Assembly: GCA_958295905.1 (NCBI GenBank) | Contig: OY282382.1 | Coordinates: 3,124,001 to 3,188,000 of the forward strand | Source: an uncultured Vicinamibacterales bacterium | Lineage (GTDB): Bacteria; Acidobacteriota; Vicinamibacteria; Vicinamibacterales; UBA8438 | Direction: 5' to 3' | Length of the DNA stretch: 64,000 bases | In this document: positions 45,656-54,848 of the stretch, piece by piece | How positions within the stretch are numbered: position 1 is the first letter of the stretch | Layout: each line of letters opens with the position of its first letter | The notes under the pieces: model-generated | The model's database searches: none | What the model was told of the DNA's origin: nothing | Seen by the model: only the letters and a program-made list of their open reading frames with translations | Program-made: the position numbers and the translations under genes

Positions 45656-46804
45656 ATGATCATGCGCAACGCCGTTCGTATTCTGCTCGCCGTCGCGATG
45701 GGCGGCATCCTCACCGGCTCCGCCTCGGCGCAGGACCTGGGGCCGACGGTGCCGGCGCCCTACGAGGCGGTCGAAGGCTGGCTGAAGCCGTTCGCGGGCG
45801 AGGGCTTCGCCTTCGGCGGGAACTCCGGGGTGTTTCCCGAGTCGCCCGACCGCATCTTCATCCTGCAGCGGGGCGAGACCCGCCTGCCCGACCCCGTGCC
45901 CGCCGGGTTCGAGGGCTATGCCGGCTCCATCGGCATCAATACGCTGCAGGAGGCCGAGCGGCGGACGTGGCAGAACTGCATTTACGTCGTCGACGGCGAC
46001 GGGAACGTCATCGAGGTCTGGGACCAGTGGGATCATCTGTTCGAGGGCTCGGACGGACCGGGGCCGCACCGCATTCGCATCAGCCCCCACGACCCGGATC
46101 GCCGGGTGTGGGTGGTGCACGAATCGGGTCACCAGATCTTCGTGTTCTCGAACGACGGCAGCGAACTGCTGATGACCCTCGGCGAGAAGAACGTCCCGGG
46201 CGACGACGAGACCCATCTCGGGGGGCCGCAGGACGTCGCGTTCCTGCCCGACGGCCGCGTGCTGGTGGCCGACGGGTTCATCAACTCGCGGGTGATCATT
46301 CTCGACGCCGAGGGTAACTACCTGGACGAGTTCGGCCGGGCGGGCGACGGACGCGGCGAGTTCAACGTGGTGCACTCGCTGGCCGTCGGCCCCAACGGAC
46401 GGATCTTCGTCGCCGACCGCAACAACCGCCGCGTGCAGGTGTTCAACCAGACCACCCGCGCCGCCGCCTGGTATCACCCGAACATCGCTCCCATCGCGAC
46501 TTGGCCGGGATTCACCCTGCCGCTCGACGTCATCGTGAACCAGTACGAGGTCTGGGTGACGGACCTCGGCCCGGCCAGGATCGTCAAGCTCGATCTGAAC
46601 GGCAACCCCTTCGCCAACTGGGAGCTCGATCAGGAAGGGCCGGGTGAGTTCATCGAGATGCACTCGTTCGCGGTCGACGCCGAAGGCAACCTGTACGGGG
46701 CGGACAACCAGTACGGCCGAGTCCAGAAGCTGACGCCGAAGGCGGACGCGGACCCCGCAATGTTGATTGGACAGCCGTTCGTGGAGGCCGGCGCGGGGCA
46801 GTGA
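45656..46804 (+). CDS. secreted NHL-repeat propeller protein
   Basis: 382 residues from ATG 45656 (GGAGAAGG just upstream). Signal peptide ends GSASAQ. Six-bladed NHL-type propeller: CIYVVDGDGNVIEVWDQWDH, RVLVADGFINSRVIILDAEG, RIFVADRNNRRVQVFNQTTR, and NLYGADNQYGRVQKL. Similar proteins in Acidobacteriota are annotated as peptidyl-alpha-hydroxyglycine alpha-amidating lyase-like; the metal and catalytic residues cannot be checked here. Extracytoplasmic. Confidence 0.85.
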   Translation: MIMRNAVRILLAVAMGGILTGSASAQDLGPTVPAPYEAVEGWLKPFAGEGFAFGGNSGVFPESPDRIFILQRGETRLPDPVPAGFEGYAGSIGINTLQEAERRTWQNCIYVVDGDGNVIEVWDQWDHLFEGSDGPGPHRIRISPHDPDRRVWVVHESGHQIFVFSNDGSELLMTLGEKNVPGDDETHLGGPQDVAFLPDGRVLVADGFINSRVIILDAEGNYLDEFGRAGDGRGEFNVVHSLAVGPNGRIFVADRNNRRVQVFNQTTRAAAWYHPNIAPIATWPGFTLPLDVIVNQYEVWVTDLGPARIVKLDLNGNPFANWELDQEGPGEFIEMHSFAVDAEGNLYGADNQYGRVQKLTPKADADPAMLIGQPFVEAGAGQ

Positions 46805-47277
46805 GCCTCGACAGCCCGTGGTGAAACCCCGCGTCGCCCCGAGAGCGGCGGGGGCGCCGGCGGGCTGAAGAGCGCCGGCGGGCGAAGAACGCCCGTGCCG
46901 GACAGGGCGTGAGGAGGGCGCCTGTTGCTGTGGAAAACAGGTCCCGGCGTTTCGTGGCGTCGGGTGATTGGCGTCCCGAATCAGGACGGTTTGGGGCATA
47001 GGTAACCGACGGAACAACGCAGTCAGGCCGGATGCATCGCCGCTCGAAGGCAGCGGGGACCCCGCCACGGGCCGTCAAGGCCCCGGTCGGGCGGGGAGCC
47101 GAGCCGCAGAGCGGCGATTTCCGGGTCTCGCCGCCCCCGCGGCGGGCATCGAGCGGTTGGTTCATCTGCGGAGGTGGATGTCGTGCGCGGCCGGCGCAGC
47201 CGGCGCCGGTCGGTGTGGGGCATCCGCGGCCGCCCGCGGGCGGTCGTCGCGCGTCTGACGACGGGGAGGATTTCGAG
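46805..47277. other. gap with no recognised feature
   Basis: Contains short GCCGGCGGG repeats near 46855-46890 and a GC-rich stretch; the frame open into the next gene lacks protein character. No promoter stands out. Confidence 0.4.
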
Positions 47278-47790
47278 ATGGCAACGGGCAACATCGTGAA
47301 GATCGTCGCCGGCGCGGTGGCGCTGGCGGTGACGTTCGGGCTCGGCTGGGTGGTGGCGAAGTCCGGTGCCGGCCAGGGGGTTCCGGTGGCGTCGCTGACG
47401 GACCTCGAGCGGGATTTCGCCGACCGGATGCAACAGGTGGTGCTCGTCGGCAACTTCACCGTCGACGGGCGCGAGACCGGCGGTGCCAGCCCCGAGCGCT
47501 ACGAGATCGCCGGTGTCTCCAAGGTGGGCGACGACCGGTGGCGGTTCGATGTGCGTATGGTCTACGCCAGCGTCGACGTCACCCTCCCGGTGGTCGTCCC
47601 CCTCGTCTGGGCCGGCGACACCCCGATGGTCTCCATCACCGACTTCGGCATTCCGGGGCTCGACGGCACCTTCACGGCGCGCGTGTTCTTCTACGAGGAT
47701 CGCTACGGCGGCTCGTGGGAGCACGCCATGGAGCGGGGCGTGTTCGGCGGCCTCATGTACGGCCACATCGAGCCGATGGCCGCCGGGTGA
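47278..47790 (+). CDS. membrane-anchored protein of unknown function
   Basis: 170 residues from ATG 47278 (GGGGAGGA upstream). A single N-terminal helix (KIVAGAVALAVTFGLGWVVA) is followed by a beta-rich periplasmic domain with DRMQQVVLVGNFTVDGRETG, YEIAGVSKVGDDRWRFDVRM, and TFTARVFFYEDRYGGSWEHA. No family recognised. Neighbours are unrelated. Confidence 0.65.
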   Translation: MATGNIVKIVAGAVALAVTFGLGWVVAKSGAGQGVPVASLTDLERDFADRMQQVVLVGNFTVDGRETGGASPERYEIAGVSKVGDDRWRFDVRMVYASVDVTLPVVVPLVWAGDTPMVSITDFGIPGLDGTFTARVFFYEDRYGGSWEHAMERGVFGGLMYGHIEPMAAG

Positions 47791-47939
47791 TCCCGAACCC
47801 GGGGCAGATCCGGCCGGGGTGTTGACGCCGCCGACGAAGTGGCGAGGCGATGCTTGGCATCGTTCTTGATTGTCCGCGGGTGAGGATTGCGGTGCGAGTT
47901 CGACCGGGACGGTGTGGACGTCGTCCGCGCGAGAGAGCC

Positions 47940-48184
47940 GTGGACGTGAACACGCTGTTCGGGATCAACATCACGGTAACCTTGGCGTTGCCCTCTTGTT
48001 GTGGCGGGGGTTGTCGGCCAGGGGCGATGGCCTCAAGGACTGCGTCACGGCGCAGTACGGCGGGTTGTCGAGCCGGAGCGATGGTCTTAAAGACGACCTG
48101 TCGGTCCAGCACGACGGCCTGTCGGCCCGACTCGACGGGTTGACGATGACGGTTGGACGGATAGAGGGCGTGGCTCGAACGTGA
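47940..48184 (+). pseudogene. small membrane coiled-coil protein, frameshifted
   Basis: Starts as VDVNTLFGINITVTLAL (GTG 47940), a membrane helix, in one frame and continues in another as LLLWRGLSARGDGLKD, then YGGLSSRSDGLKDDLSVQHD and LDGLTMTVGRIEGVART. The switch is near 47990 and needs one extra base. The heptad-like DGL repeats predict a coiled coil, like small anchored proteins of the DUF1640 type. The rest of 47791-48585 shows nothing. It may be a base-calling error. Confidence 0.45.
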
Positions 48185-48585
48185 CCGGATAGAGCGACGA
48201 GACCCGGAATCGCCTTCGTGACCTGCCGGCCTAACCAAGCTTTCCGTCCGACCGACGGTCCCCGCGCTGCCCCGCAACACTCCCTTCGACGGCTGGCCGA
48301 CAACCTTCAGACTGCTCCGCGCCCCCGGGCATCCATCTGTCACCCTGTCGAACCCCGGTTTCGTGACTACCGGGTCCGGCGCCGCCGGGTGGAGAACTAA
48401 ATCGGAACTCGATGTCTGCCGATAAGACGGGCGGCTGTCGCGTGCAGGACATGACGGGCGACCCTGACGCTTTCCGGGCGCCAGCCTTGCGCCTCAGGGG
48501 CTCTGTCGGTCTTGGACTACGACAGGAACGGGGACAGGTCTGGACGACCGCGGCGGGACGAATGCGTGGCACGGAGGATGCCGGG

Positions 48586-49383
48586 ATGGCGGACTCGACG
48601 ATCGAGTGGACCGACGCGACGTGGAATCCCGTTGCAGGCTGCACGATTCTCTCGCCCGGCTGTGCGAACTGCTACGCAATGCGCATGGCGGCCCGGCTGG
48701 CCGCCATGGGCCAGGAGAAGTATCGCGGTCTCACGCGTCAGAGCGGCGGCCGGCAGGTGTGGACCGGCGGGATACGGTGCGACGAGGCGAGCCTTGATGC
48801 GCCTCTTCGTTGGCGAAGGCCGCGTCTCGTGTTCGTCAATTCCATGAGCGACCTGTTTCATCCCGACGTGCCTGACTCATTCATCGATAGGGTATGGGCG
48901 ACGATGCGGGCGGCGCGACGGCACACGTTCCAGATCCTCACCAAGCGGCCCGAGCGCATGCGGCAAGTTGCTGAACGGATGGATCTCCTGACCAACGTCT
49001 GGCTTGGAACCAGTGTCGAGGCGTCCGAGTACCTGTGGCGTCTTCGGGAGCTTCGAGCCACTCGCGCGGCGGTGCGGTTCGCGTCCTTCGAACCGTTGCT
49101 CGGTCCGATCATCAAGGCCGACCTCACCGGCGTGCACTGGGCCATCGTCGGGGGCGAGAGCGGTCCCGGGTCACGTCCAATGAAGGGGGAATGGGTACGT
49201 GCGCTTCAGGTTCAATGCGAGGAACAGGGGGTCGCATTCTTCTTCAAGCAATGGGGCGGGACGCGAAAGAAGCGCGCGGGCCGGGAGTTCGACGGCCGGA
49301 CGTGGGACGCGATGCCTTCGGCGCCGGATCGGCCGCGGCGGCAACTCTCCACGGCTGCCGTAGCAGGGAGAGTCTCACAATGA
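48586..49383 (+). CDS. DUF5131 (phage Gp37/Gp68) protein with three-Cys motif
   Basis: 265 residues from ATG 48586 (GGAGG upstream). The N-terminus has WTDATWNPVAGCTILSPGCA then NCYAM, the three-Cys pattern C-x6-C-x2-C. Further DUF5131 blocks: RRPRLVFVNSMSDLFHPDVP, FQILTKRPERMRQVA, NVWLGTSVEASEYLWRL, GVHWAIVGGESGPGSRPMKG and FFFKQWGGTRKK. The Cys set and fold look related to radical SAM proteins but no function is proven. It overlaps the next gene by four bases (ATGA), the partner family. Confidence 0.9.
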   Translation: MADSTIEWTDATWNPVAGCTILSPGCANCYAMRMAARLAAMGQEKYRGLTRQSGGRQVWTGGIRCDEASLDAPLRWRRPRLVFVNSMSDLFHPDVPDSFIDRVWATMRAARRHTFQILTKRPERMRQVAERMDLLTNVWLGTSVEASEYLWRLRELRATRAAVRFASFEPLLGPIIKADLTGVHWAIVGGESGPGSRPMKGEWVRALQVQCEEQGVAFFFKQWGGTRKKRAGREFDGRTWDAMPSAPDRPRRQLSTAAVAGRVSQ

Positions 49384-50282
49384 TAGACCAGGAACAGCTT
49401 GCCTTGTTCGATCTCCCCGATGCGTCCCCTCAGCAGAAGGTATTTTCCTCCATCGACCGAGCGCTGTGGACCGAGCACAAGGCAAAGTTGATCAGCCGCT
49501 ACCTGTACTATTTCGTTCTGATTACAAGGCATGGCGTCTATATCGACGGCTTTGCCGGACCACAAAATCCGGATCAACCGGATGGCTGGGCGGCGAAGCT
49601 GGTTCTTGAAAGCGAGCCTCGGTGGATGCGAGAGTTTTTTCTCTGCGATAACGACGCCGGACAGGTGAAGGCTCTGAAGAAACTCCGGGATGCTCAGATG
49701 GAAACCGCCGGACGGATCGTACACGTCCTCCATGGCGATTTCAACATACGGGTCGCCACCATTCTCGACACAGCGAGGATTGGTGAGAAAACGGCTACGT
49801 TCTGTCTTTTGGACCAGAGAACGTTCGAATGCGACTGGGAAACGGTGCGGAGGGTCGCGCACCGCAAAAAAGAGAGAAAAATAGAGATTTTCTACTTCGT
49901 GCCGACGGGTTGGCTTGCGCGTTCGATGTCTGGGTTAGGGAAGCCGGAAATCAAAATGTCTCACTGGTGGGGCAAGGACGGGTGGCGGGACTTGCAAGGT
50001 ATGAGTAAGTCTCAAGTCGCGGAGTCGTTCCGGCAGCGCTTTAAGGAGGAGTTCGGGTACAAGCATGCCCACCCTTGGCCAATTTACGACAGACAGGGTA
50101 GTCAGAAAATCATGTACCACATGGTGCACGCCAGTGACCATGACGAGGCTCCCAATTTGATGTCTCGCGCCTACAAGACGGCTACACGGCGAACCGAGCC
50201 ACGGAAGCAGTTCGAGTTTGCGTTCGATCCATTCGTGAGAGACTCCGATCGGACGATCGAGACGGGCAATTTGTCGGACTGA
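49380..50282 (+). CDS. tcmP: three-Cys-motif partner protein TcmP
   Basis: 300 residues. Recognised from AKLISRYLYYFVLITRHGVY, then IDGFAGP, the FFLCDNDAGQVKALKKL segment and FCLLDQRTFECDWETVRRVA. TcmP proteins are named for co-occurring with DUF5131-type three-Cys proteins; the molecular role is unknown, though these pairs are often found in accessory or defence regions. Start ATG 49380 overlaps the upstream stop. The gene is less GC-rich than most of the window. Confidence 0.88.
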   Translation: MIDQEQLALFDLPDASPQQKVFSSIDRALWTEHKAKLISRYLYYFVLITRHGVYIDGFAGPQNPDQPDGWAAKLVLESEPRWMREFFLCDNDAGQVKALKKLRDAQMETAGRIVHVLHGDFNIRVATILDTARIGEKTATFCLLDQRTFECDWETVRRVAHRKKERKIEIFYFVPTGWLARSMSGLGKPEIKMSHWWGKDGWRDLQGMSKSQVAESFRQRFKEEFGYKHAHPWPIYDRQGSQKIMYHMVHASDHDEAPNLMSRAYKTATRRTEPRKQFEFAFDPFVRDSDRTIETGNLSD

Positions 50283-50319
50283 GTTGTCAACCGACGACGG
50301 CGAGTAGCGTAATACTTGC

Positions 50320-50577
50320 TCAGCGCAGGGACAGGATCGCTGCGATGCGGCGCGCGGTTTGCCGCGCCGTGTAGAGGCCGAAATCGGGATGGCCGGCGCC
50401 CTGGTCGGCGAGTTCACCGACGCAGAACACCTTGGGCCTGAGCAAGCCGCCGACGGCGTTCAGAAGGTTGGCGAGCGGCGTGTAGACCAACCGTTCGCCG
50501 GTTGCTCCGCCGGACGCGCGAATCCTCTGCAGGTCGGCAAGGTAGTGCTCTGCCGCCGTGGTCAACCGGTTGCTCAT
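50320..50577 (-). pseudogene. N-terminal stub of a restriction-modification type protein
   Basis: 85 residues: LADLQRIRASGGATGERLVY, PLANLLNAVGGLLRPKVFC, ELADQGAGHPDFGLYTARQ, then an unrelated tail TARRIAAILSLR. The pattern is that of the N-terminal portion of large DNA-methyltransferase or type IIL restriction proteins, which continue for hundreds of residues. All of that is missing, so it is a remnant or a fused stub. It overlaps the AbrB gene by four bases. Confidence 0.6.
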
Positions 50578-50816
50578 TCTCCGATCGGCGCCGATCCGGA
50601 CGCGGCCGCAAGGACTTGGTGCTCCTTCGGCATTCGGGATACCAGCGCGCGCAGGTCATGCCTGTCGCGCACGCGGGATGCGGGCTCGACGATGATGCGC
50701 TCATCCCGGACTGACACGCGCACCTGATCGCCGGCGTTGATCCGGCCCTCCTCCAGAACCGACTTGGCGAACCGAAGCCCCTGACTGTTCCCCCGCTTCC
50801 GGACTCTGATCACCAT
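50574..50816 (-). CDS. AbrB/MazE-type antitoxin domain protein
   Basis: 80 residues. A SpoVT/AbrB fold: MVIRVRKRGNSQGLRFAKSV then INAGDQVRVSVRDERIIVEP, followed by a tail that would bind a toxin (DLRALVSRMPKEHQ). The next gene starts within its stop (ATGAGCAACCGG). In usual MazEF operons that position is filled by a toxin; here it is the restriction-modification stub, so the toxin may have been lost. Confidence 0.8.
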   Translation of the reverse strand: MVIRVRKRGNSQGLRFAKSVLEEGRINAGDQVRVSVRDERIIVEPASRVRDRHDLRALVSRMPKEHQVLAAASGSAPIGE

Positions 50817-50836
50817 TTCTGCCCTGCGACTCAATG

Positions 50837-51622
50837 CTACCCCCGCTTCCGGTCGAGGAACGCCTGCATGCGCTGGCGCGGCTCGTCGGTGTGGTAGGCG
50901 GTTGCGAACGAGCGGATGCCGACCTGGATGGCGTGGTCGAGCGGCAGCGTCTCCCACCGCTGGACGAGCGCCTTCTGCAGCCGGATGGCGCCGGGGGCGG
51001 CGGCGGCGATGGCGTCCACCCACTTCCGGGTCGCGGCGTCAAGCTCGGCGGCGGGCACGACGCGTTCCACGAGGCCGTAGCGCTCGGCCTCGGCCGCCGA
51101 GATCGGCTCGCCGGTGTACACGAGCTCGCGCGTGCGGCCGGTCCCGATGAGCCGGGGCAGCAGGGCCGCCTCGATGACCGAGGGGATCCCCACCTTGACC
51201 TCCGGCATGCCGAAGGTCGCGTCGTCGCTGGCCACCCGGAGGTCGCACGAAGCGGCGATCTCGACGCCGGCGCCGAGACAGTAGCCGCGAATCCGGGCGA
51301 TGACCGGCACGGGGAGCCGGCGAATCGCGGCGCAGGCGAGGTGCAGCCGGCTGATGAAGGGATGCGTCGTCTCGGGGGAGAGCCCGGCCAGCTCGCGGAT
51401 GTCGGCCCCGCCGACGAAGGCGCGCGGGCCCGATCCGGTCAGCACGACGCAGCGCAGCTCGTGCTCCCCCCCCAGTTCGCGGAACGCGGTGAGGAGTTGA
51501 CGGATGAGGTTGCTGTCGAGCACGTTGAGGCGCGCCGGGTTGCGCACGGTGACGCGCGCCAGCCGGCCCGTGTCGCCGAGCGGTTCGATTTCGGTGCGGA
51601 CTTCCGGGGAATCGTCAGGCAT
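50837..51622 (-). CDS. enoyl-CoA hydratase/isomerase family protein
   Basis: 261 residues, crotonase fold. Seen: NPARLNVLDSNLIRQLLTAF, the oxyanion loop GPRAFVGGADIRELAGLSPE, IARIRGYCLGAGVEIAASCD, GMPEVKVGIPSVIEAALLPR (the position of the catalytic Glu), and ERVVPAAELDAATRKWVDAI. Probably hydrates enoyl-CoA esters; the substrate is unknown. Start ATG 51622 is preferred over ATG 51649. Divergent from the PQQ dehydrogenase gene. Confidence 0.9.
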   Translation of the reverse strand: MPDDSPEVRTEIEPLGDTGRLARVTVRNPARLNVLDSNLIRQLLTAFRELGGEHELRCVVLTGSGPRAFVGGADIRELAGLSPETTHPFISRLHLACAAIRRLPVPVIARIRGYCLGAGVEIAASCDLRVASDDATFGMPEVKVGIPSVIEAALLPRLIGTGRTRELVYTGEPISAAEAERYGLVERVVPAAELDAATRKWVDAIAAAAPGAIRLQKALVQRWETLPLDHAIQVGIRSFATAYHTDEPRQRMQAFLDRKRG

Positions 51623-51696
51623 GGTGGGCTCCGTGGTCGCGGGTGGCACGAGAAGTCGCCGCGCGCGGCGCGGGACGACGGACGTATACTGACGCC

Positions 51697-53760
51697 ATGC
51701 CCAAGTGTAACGACATCGCCGGCCTGCTTGCAGGCGTATTTCTCTCGATCTCGGCGCTGGCCGCCGCCCAGACCGGTGCGGCCGGGGGCGAGTGGCCGAC
51801 GTACGGCGGCGACCTCGGCCACACCCGGTACTCCCCGCTCGACGCGATCACCGCGGACAACTTCGCGGACCTCGAGATCGCGTGGCGGTTCGGGACCGAC
51901 AATCTCGGGCCGGTGCCGGAGACCCGCTTCCAGTCGACGCCGCTCGTGGTCGACGGGGTGCTGTACTCGACCGCGGGGTCGCGGCGGGCGGTGGTCGCCC
52001 TGGACGCGGCGACCGGCGAGCTGCTGTGGATGCATCGCCTCGACGAGGGAGCGCGGGGCGATGCCGCCCCGCGGCAGCTCTCGGGCCGCGGGCTGGCCTT
52101 CTGGGACGGGGGCGCGGCGGGCGGGCCGCCGCGGGTGATCTACGTGACCCCGGGATATCGGCTGGTCGCGCTCGACGCCGCCACCGGCCGCCGCGTCCCG
52201 GGGTTCGGGAGCGGAGGCGTGGTCGATCTGAAGCGGGACAACGACCAGCAGATCGATCCGGTGACGGGCGAGGTCGGTCTGCATGCGACCCCCATCGTCG
52301 CCGGCGACGTCGTCATCGTCGGCGCCGCCCACCGCACCGGGGGGAACCCGCGGAGCCGGGCCAACGTGAAGGGCTACGTCCGCGGCTACGACGTTCGCAC
52401 CGGCGAACGGCTGTGGATCTTCCACACGATTCCGCGTCCCGGCCAGCTCGGGCGCGAGACGTGGCTGAGCGACTCGGCCGTCTACACCGGCAACACCGGG
52501 GTGTGGGGACAGATCTCCGTCGACGTCGAGCTGGGGCTGGTGTACCTGCCGGTCGAGGCGGCGACCGGCGACTACTTCGGGGGCCACCGGCCCGGCGACA
52601 ACCTGTTCGCGGAGAGCCTGGTCGCGGTCGACCTGTATACCGGTGAGCGCCGGTGGCACTATCAGCTCGTGCACCACGGCATCTGGGACCACGACATCCC
52701 GTGCGCGCCGATCCTGCTCGACGTCGTGATCGACGGGGAGACCGTCAAGGCGGTGGCGCAGCCCACCAAGCAGGTGTTCCTGTACGTCTTCAATCGCGAG
52801 ACCGGCGAGCCGATCTGGCCCATCGAGGAGCAGCCGGTGCCGGCCGGCGACGTGCCCGGCGAGTGGTACTCTCCCACGCAGCCCATCCCGACCCGTCCGC
52901 CCGCCTACGACCGGCAGGGCGTCACCCTCGACGATCTGATCGACTTCACGCCGGAGCTGCGGGCCGAGGCCGAGGAATGGGCGTCGTTCTACCAGCTGGG
53001 TCCGATGTTCACGCCCCCGGTGGTCAGCCGCCTCGACGGGCCGCTCGGCACGCTGATGGCGCCGGCCCAGGGGGGCGGCACCAACTGGCCGGGCGGGTCC
53101 TACGATCCCGAGACCGGCATCCTCTACGTGTCGTCGAACAGCTCGCTGGGGTTGCTCGGCATCGTGCCGCCGTATCCCGGCCAGTCCGACATGGCGTACA
53201 TCCAGGGTAACGCGGTGACCGGCCCCCGCACCACCGGCGGGGCGGGGTCGGCCGCCGGCGGCGGCCGGACGAGCTTCACGGTGCCGCCCCGCCCCCGCCT
53301 GTCGGAGGAACAGCGCCGGCGCGCGCGGCTCACGATCCGGGGGCTGCCGCTCCTGAAGCCGCCCTACGGCGCCATCAGCGCCATCGACATGGCCCGGGGC
53401 GGGATTCTGTGGCAGATTCCCCACGGCGAGACCCCCGACCACATCCGGAACCACGAGGCGTTGCGCGGGCTCGACATCCCCCGCACCGGCCAGCCCGGCA
53501 GCGTCGGCACGCTGGTGACCAAGACCTTGCTCATCGCCGGCGACCCCCAGACCCACACCAACGCCGCGGGCGGCCGCGGGGCGATGCTCAGGGCCTACGA
53601 CAAGGCGACGGGGGCCGAGCGCGGCGCCCTGTTCATGCCGGCGCCGCAGAGCGGATCGCCGATGACGTATCTCCTGGACGGCGTGCAGTATCTGGTCGTG
53701 GCCATCAGCGGGGGCGGCCGATCGGGGGAGCTGCTCGCCTTCCGGCTCCCGCCGGAGTAG
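51697..53760 (+). CDS. PQQ-dependent dehydrogenase, soluble type
   Basis: 687 residues. Signal peptide ending AAAQ, then the eight-bladed quinoprotein propeller: WPTYGGDLGHTRYSPLDAIT, LEIAWRFGTDNLGP, VALDAATGELLWMHRLDEGA, WIFHTIPRPGQLGRETWLSD, and HGIWDHDIPCAPILLDVVID. TGPRTTGGAGSAAGG is a Gly-rich loop. No CXXCH heme motif occurs, so electrons probably go to a separate cytochrome. It resembles the membrane-free glucose/alcohol dehydrogenases of Acidobacteria. A -10-like TATACT lies at 51684-51689, very near the start. Confidence 0.9.
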   Translation: MPKCNDIAGLLAGVFLSISALAAAQTGAAGGEWPTYGGDLGHTRYSPLDAITADNFADLEIAWRFGTDNLGPVPETRFQSTPLVVDGVLYSTAGSRRAVVALDAATGELLWMHRLDEGARGDAAPRQLSGRGLAFWDGGAAGGPPRVIYVTPGYRLVALDAATGRRVPGFGSGGVVDLKRDNDQQIDPVTGEVGLHATPIVAGDVVIVGAAHRTGGNPRSRANVKGYVRGYDVRTGERLWIFHTIPRPGQLGRETWLSDSAVYTGNTGVWGQISVDVELGLVYLPVEAATGDYFGGHRPGDNLFAESLVAVDLYTGERRWHYQLVHHGIWDHDIPCAPILLDVVIDGETVKAVAQPTKQVFLYVFNRETGEPIWPIEEQPVPAGDVPGEWYSPTQPIPTRPPAYDRQGVTLDDLIDFTPELRAEAEEWASFYQLGPMFTPPVVSRLDGPLGTLMAPAQGGGTNWPGGSYDPETGILYVSSNSSLGLLGIVPPYPGQSDMAYIQGNAVTGPRTTGGAGSAAGGGRTSFTVPPRPRLSEEQRRRARLTIRGLPLLKPPYGAISAIDMARGGILWQIPHGETPDHIRNHEALRGLDIPRTGQPGSVGTLVTKTLLIAGDPQTHTNAAGGRGAMLRAYDKATGAERGALFMPAPQSGSPMTYLLDGVQYLVVAISGGGRSGELLAFRLPPE

Positions 53761-53790
53761 CGGCCGCGCCGCCGGGACCGGCACCTGCGC

Positions 53791-53960
53791 GCGGCGCCCT
53801 GTTCATGCCGGCGCCGCAGAGCGGATCGCCGATGACGTATCTCCTGGACGGCGTGCAGTATCTGGTCGTGGCCGTCAGCGGGGGCGGCCGATCGGGGGAG
53901 CTGCTCGCCTTCCGGCTCCTGCCGGAGTAGCGGCCGCGCCGCCGGGACCGGCGCCTGCGC
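53791..53960 (+). repeat. 170-bp tandem duplication of the PQQ dehydrogenase 3' end
   Basis: 53621-53790 (last 46 codons, stop and downstream spacer) is repeated almost unchanged at 53791-53960, with a third copy beginning at 53961 (GCGGCGCCTT). Differences are a few substitutions such as CATCAGCGG to CGTCAGCGG. The copy retains a translatable frame (GALFMPAPQSGSPMTYLLDG) but has no start. The rest of 53961-54146 shows nothing. Confidence 0.92.
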
Positions 53961-54146
53961 GCGGCGCCTTCCGCCCCCCGCGCGGCCTCGACGGTCGGCA
54001 TCGGGCTGGCCTCGTATCGTCCGTCCAGGGGAGGTGCCGCCCGCGGCGGCCGAAGTTGGCGCGTTCGGAAGCGAGACGCCTCTGTCGCGGCGGCTGAACG
54101 TGCCGGCGATCGACTGAACAGGAAAGATCCCGCAGGAACGGGGTCG

Positions 54147-54848
54147 TCATCCCGTGGTCTGGAAGTCCCGTTCGTAGCGCCAGCCGCCGTCGAGCATCCA
54201 GATGCGGTGCCGCGGGCCGGAGCAGTCGAGGTCGCCCGTCTCGTAGCCGCAGTCCTCCGCGTAGAGCGCGACCCGCCCGCCGTCCGTCGGGTGCAGGCGT
54301 CCCAGCAGGCGTTCGCGGGGCCAGGCGTCGACGGCCGCGAGGGCGTCGGCGACGGTGGCGTGTCCGGAGAGCCGGATGCTCAGGGCGAACGTGGGATTCG
54401 CGAACTGGATGCGCCGGTCGCGATGCGCCTGGAGGGCGTCGGTCGGCCGCCACCACCGGTGGTCCTGGATCTCGACGCCGTCGACCCGGACGGCGTCGGG
54501 GTCGGCGGCGGCCGCGAAGAACCAGGTGGCGAATCGGATCGGGCTCGTGGCCGGCGTCGTCCACTGACACATCGGATGCAGGGCGGCCGGGTCGACGGCC
54601 ACCCCGGCTTCCTCGAGCGCCTCCCGGGCCGCCGCCTCCCGGGCCGCGGCCAGCTCGTCGGCTCCGCCGCCCGGCCGGTGATCGCCGGGGTCGATGCGTC
54701 CGCCGGGGAACACCCAGTAGCCGCCCATGAACTTGAGGTCCGCGCTGCGGCGCACGTAGAGAATCTCGGGTCCTCCGGGGGTGTCCCGCAGGAGCGCCAC
54801 GGAGGCGGCCGGGCGCGGCGTCACGACGGGTCGAGGCTGATCGTTCAC
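54147..54848 (-). CDS. NUDIX hydrolase
   Basis: 233 residues from GTG 54848. NUDIX box with an insertion: WVFPGGRIDPGD, then AAREAAAREALEEAGV, carrying the REALEEAG metal-binding core. The gap between the two parts is wider than in typical MutT, as in NUDT7/NUDT19-like CoA hydrolases. The C-terminal half holds a conserved HRWWRPTDALQAHRDRRIQF. Substrate unknown; a CoA-type nucleotide is one option. Confidence 0.88.
   Translation of the reverse strand: MNDQPRPVVTPRPAASVALLRDTPGGPEILYVRRSADLKFMGGYWVFPGGRIDPGDHRPGGGADELAAAREAAAREALEEAGVAVDPAALHPMCQWTTPATSPIRFATWFFAAAADPDAVRVDGVEIQDHRWWRPTDALQAHRDRRIQFANPTFALSIRLSGHATVADALAAVDAWPRERLLGRLHPTDGGRVALYAEDCGYETGDLDCSGPRHRIWMLDGGWRYERDFQTTG

Noticed and set aside
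48544-48585. Longer start for the DUF5131 gene at 48562 (ATGCGTGGC)
   Set aside because: ATG 48586 has GGAGG at the right distance and matches the family N-terminus (MADSTIEWTDATWN).
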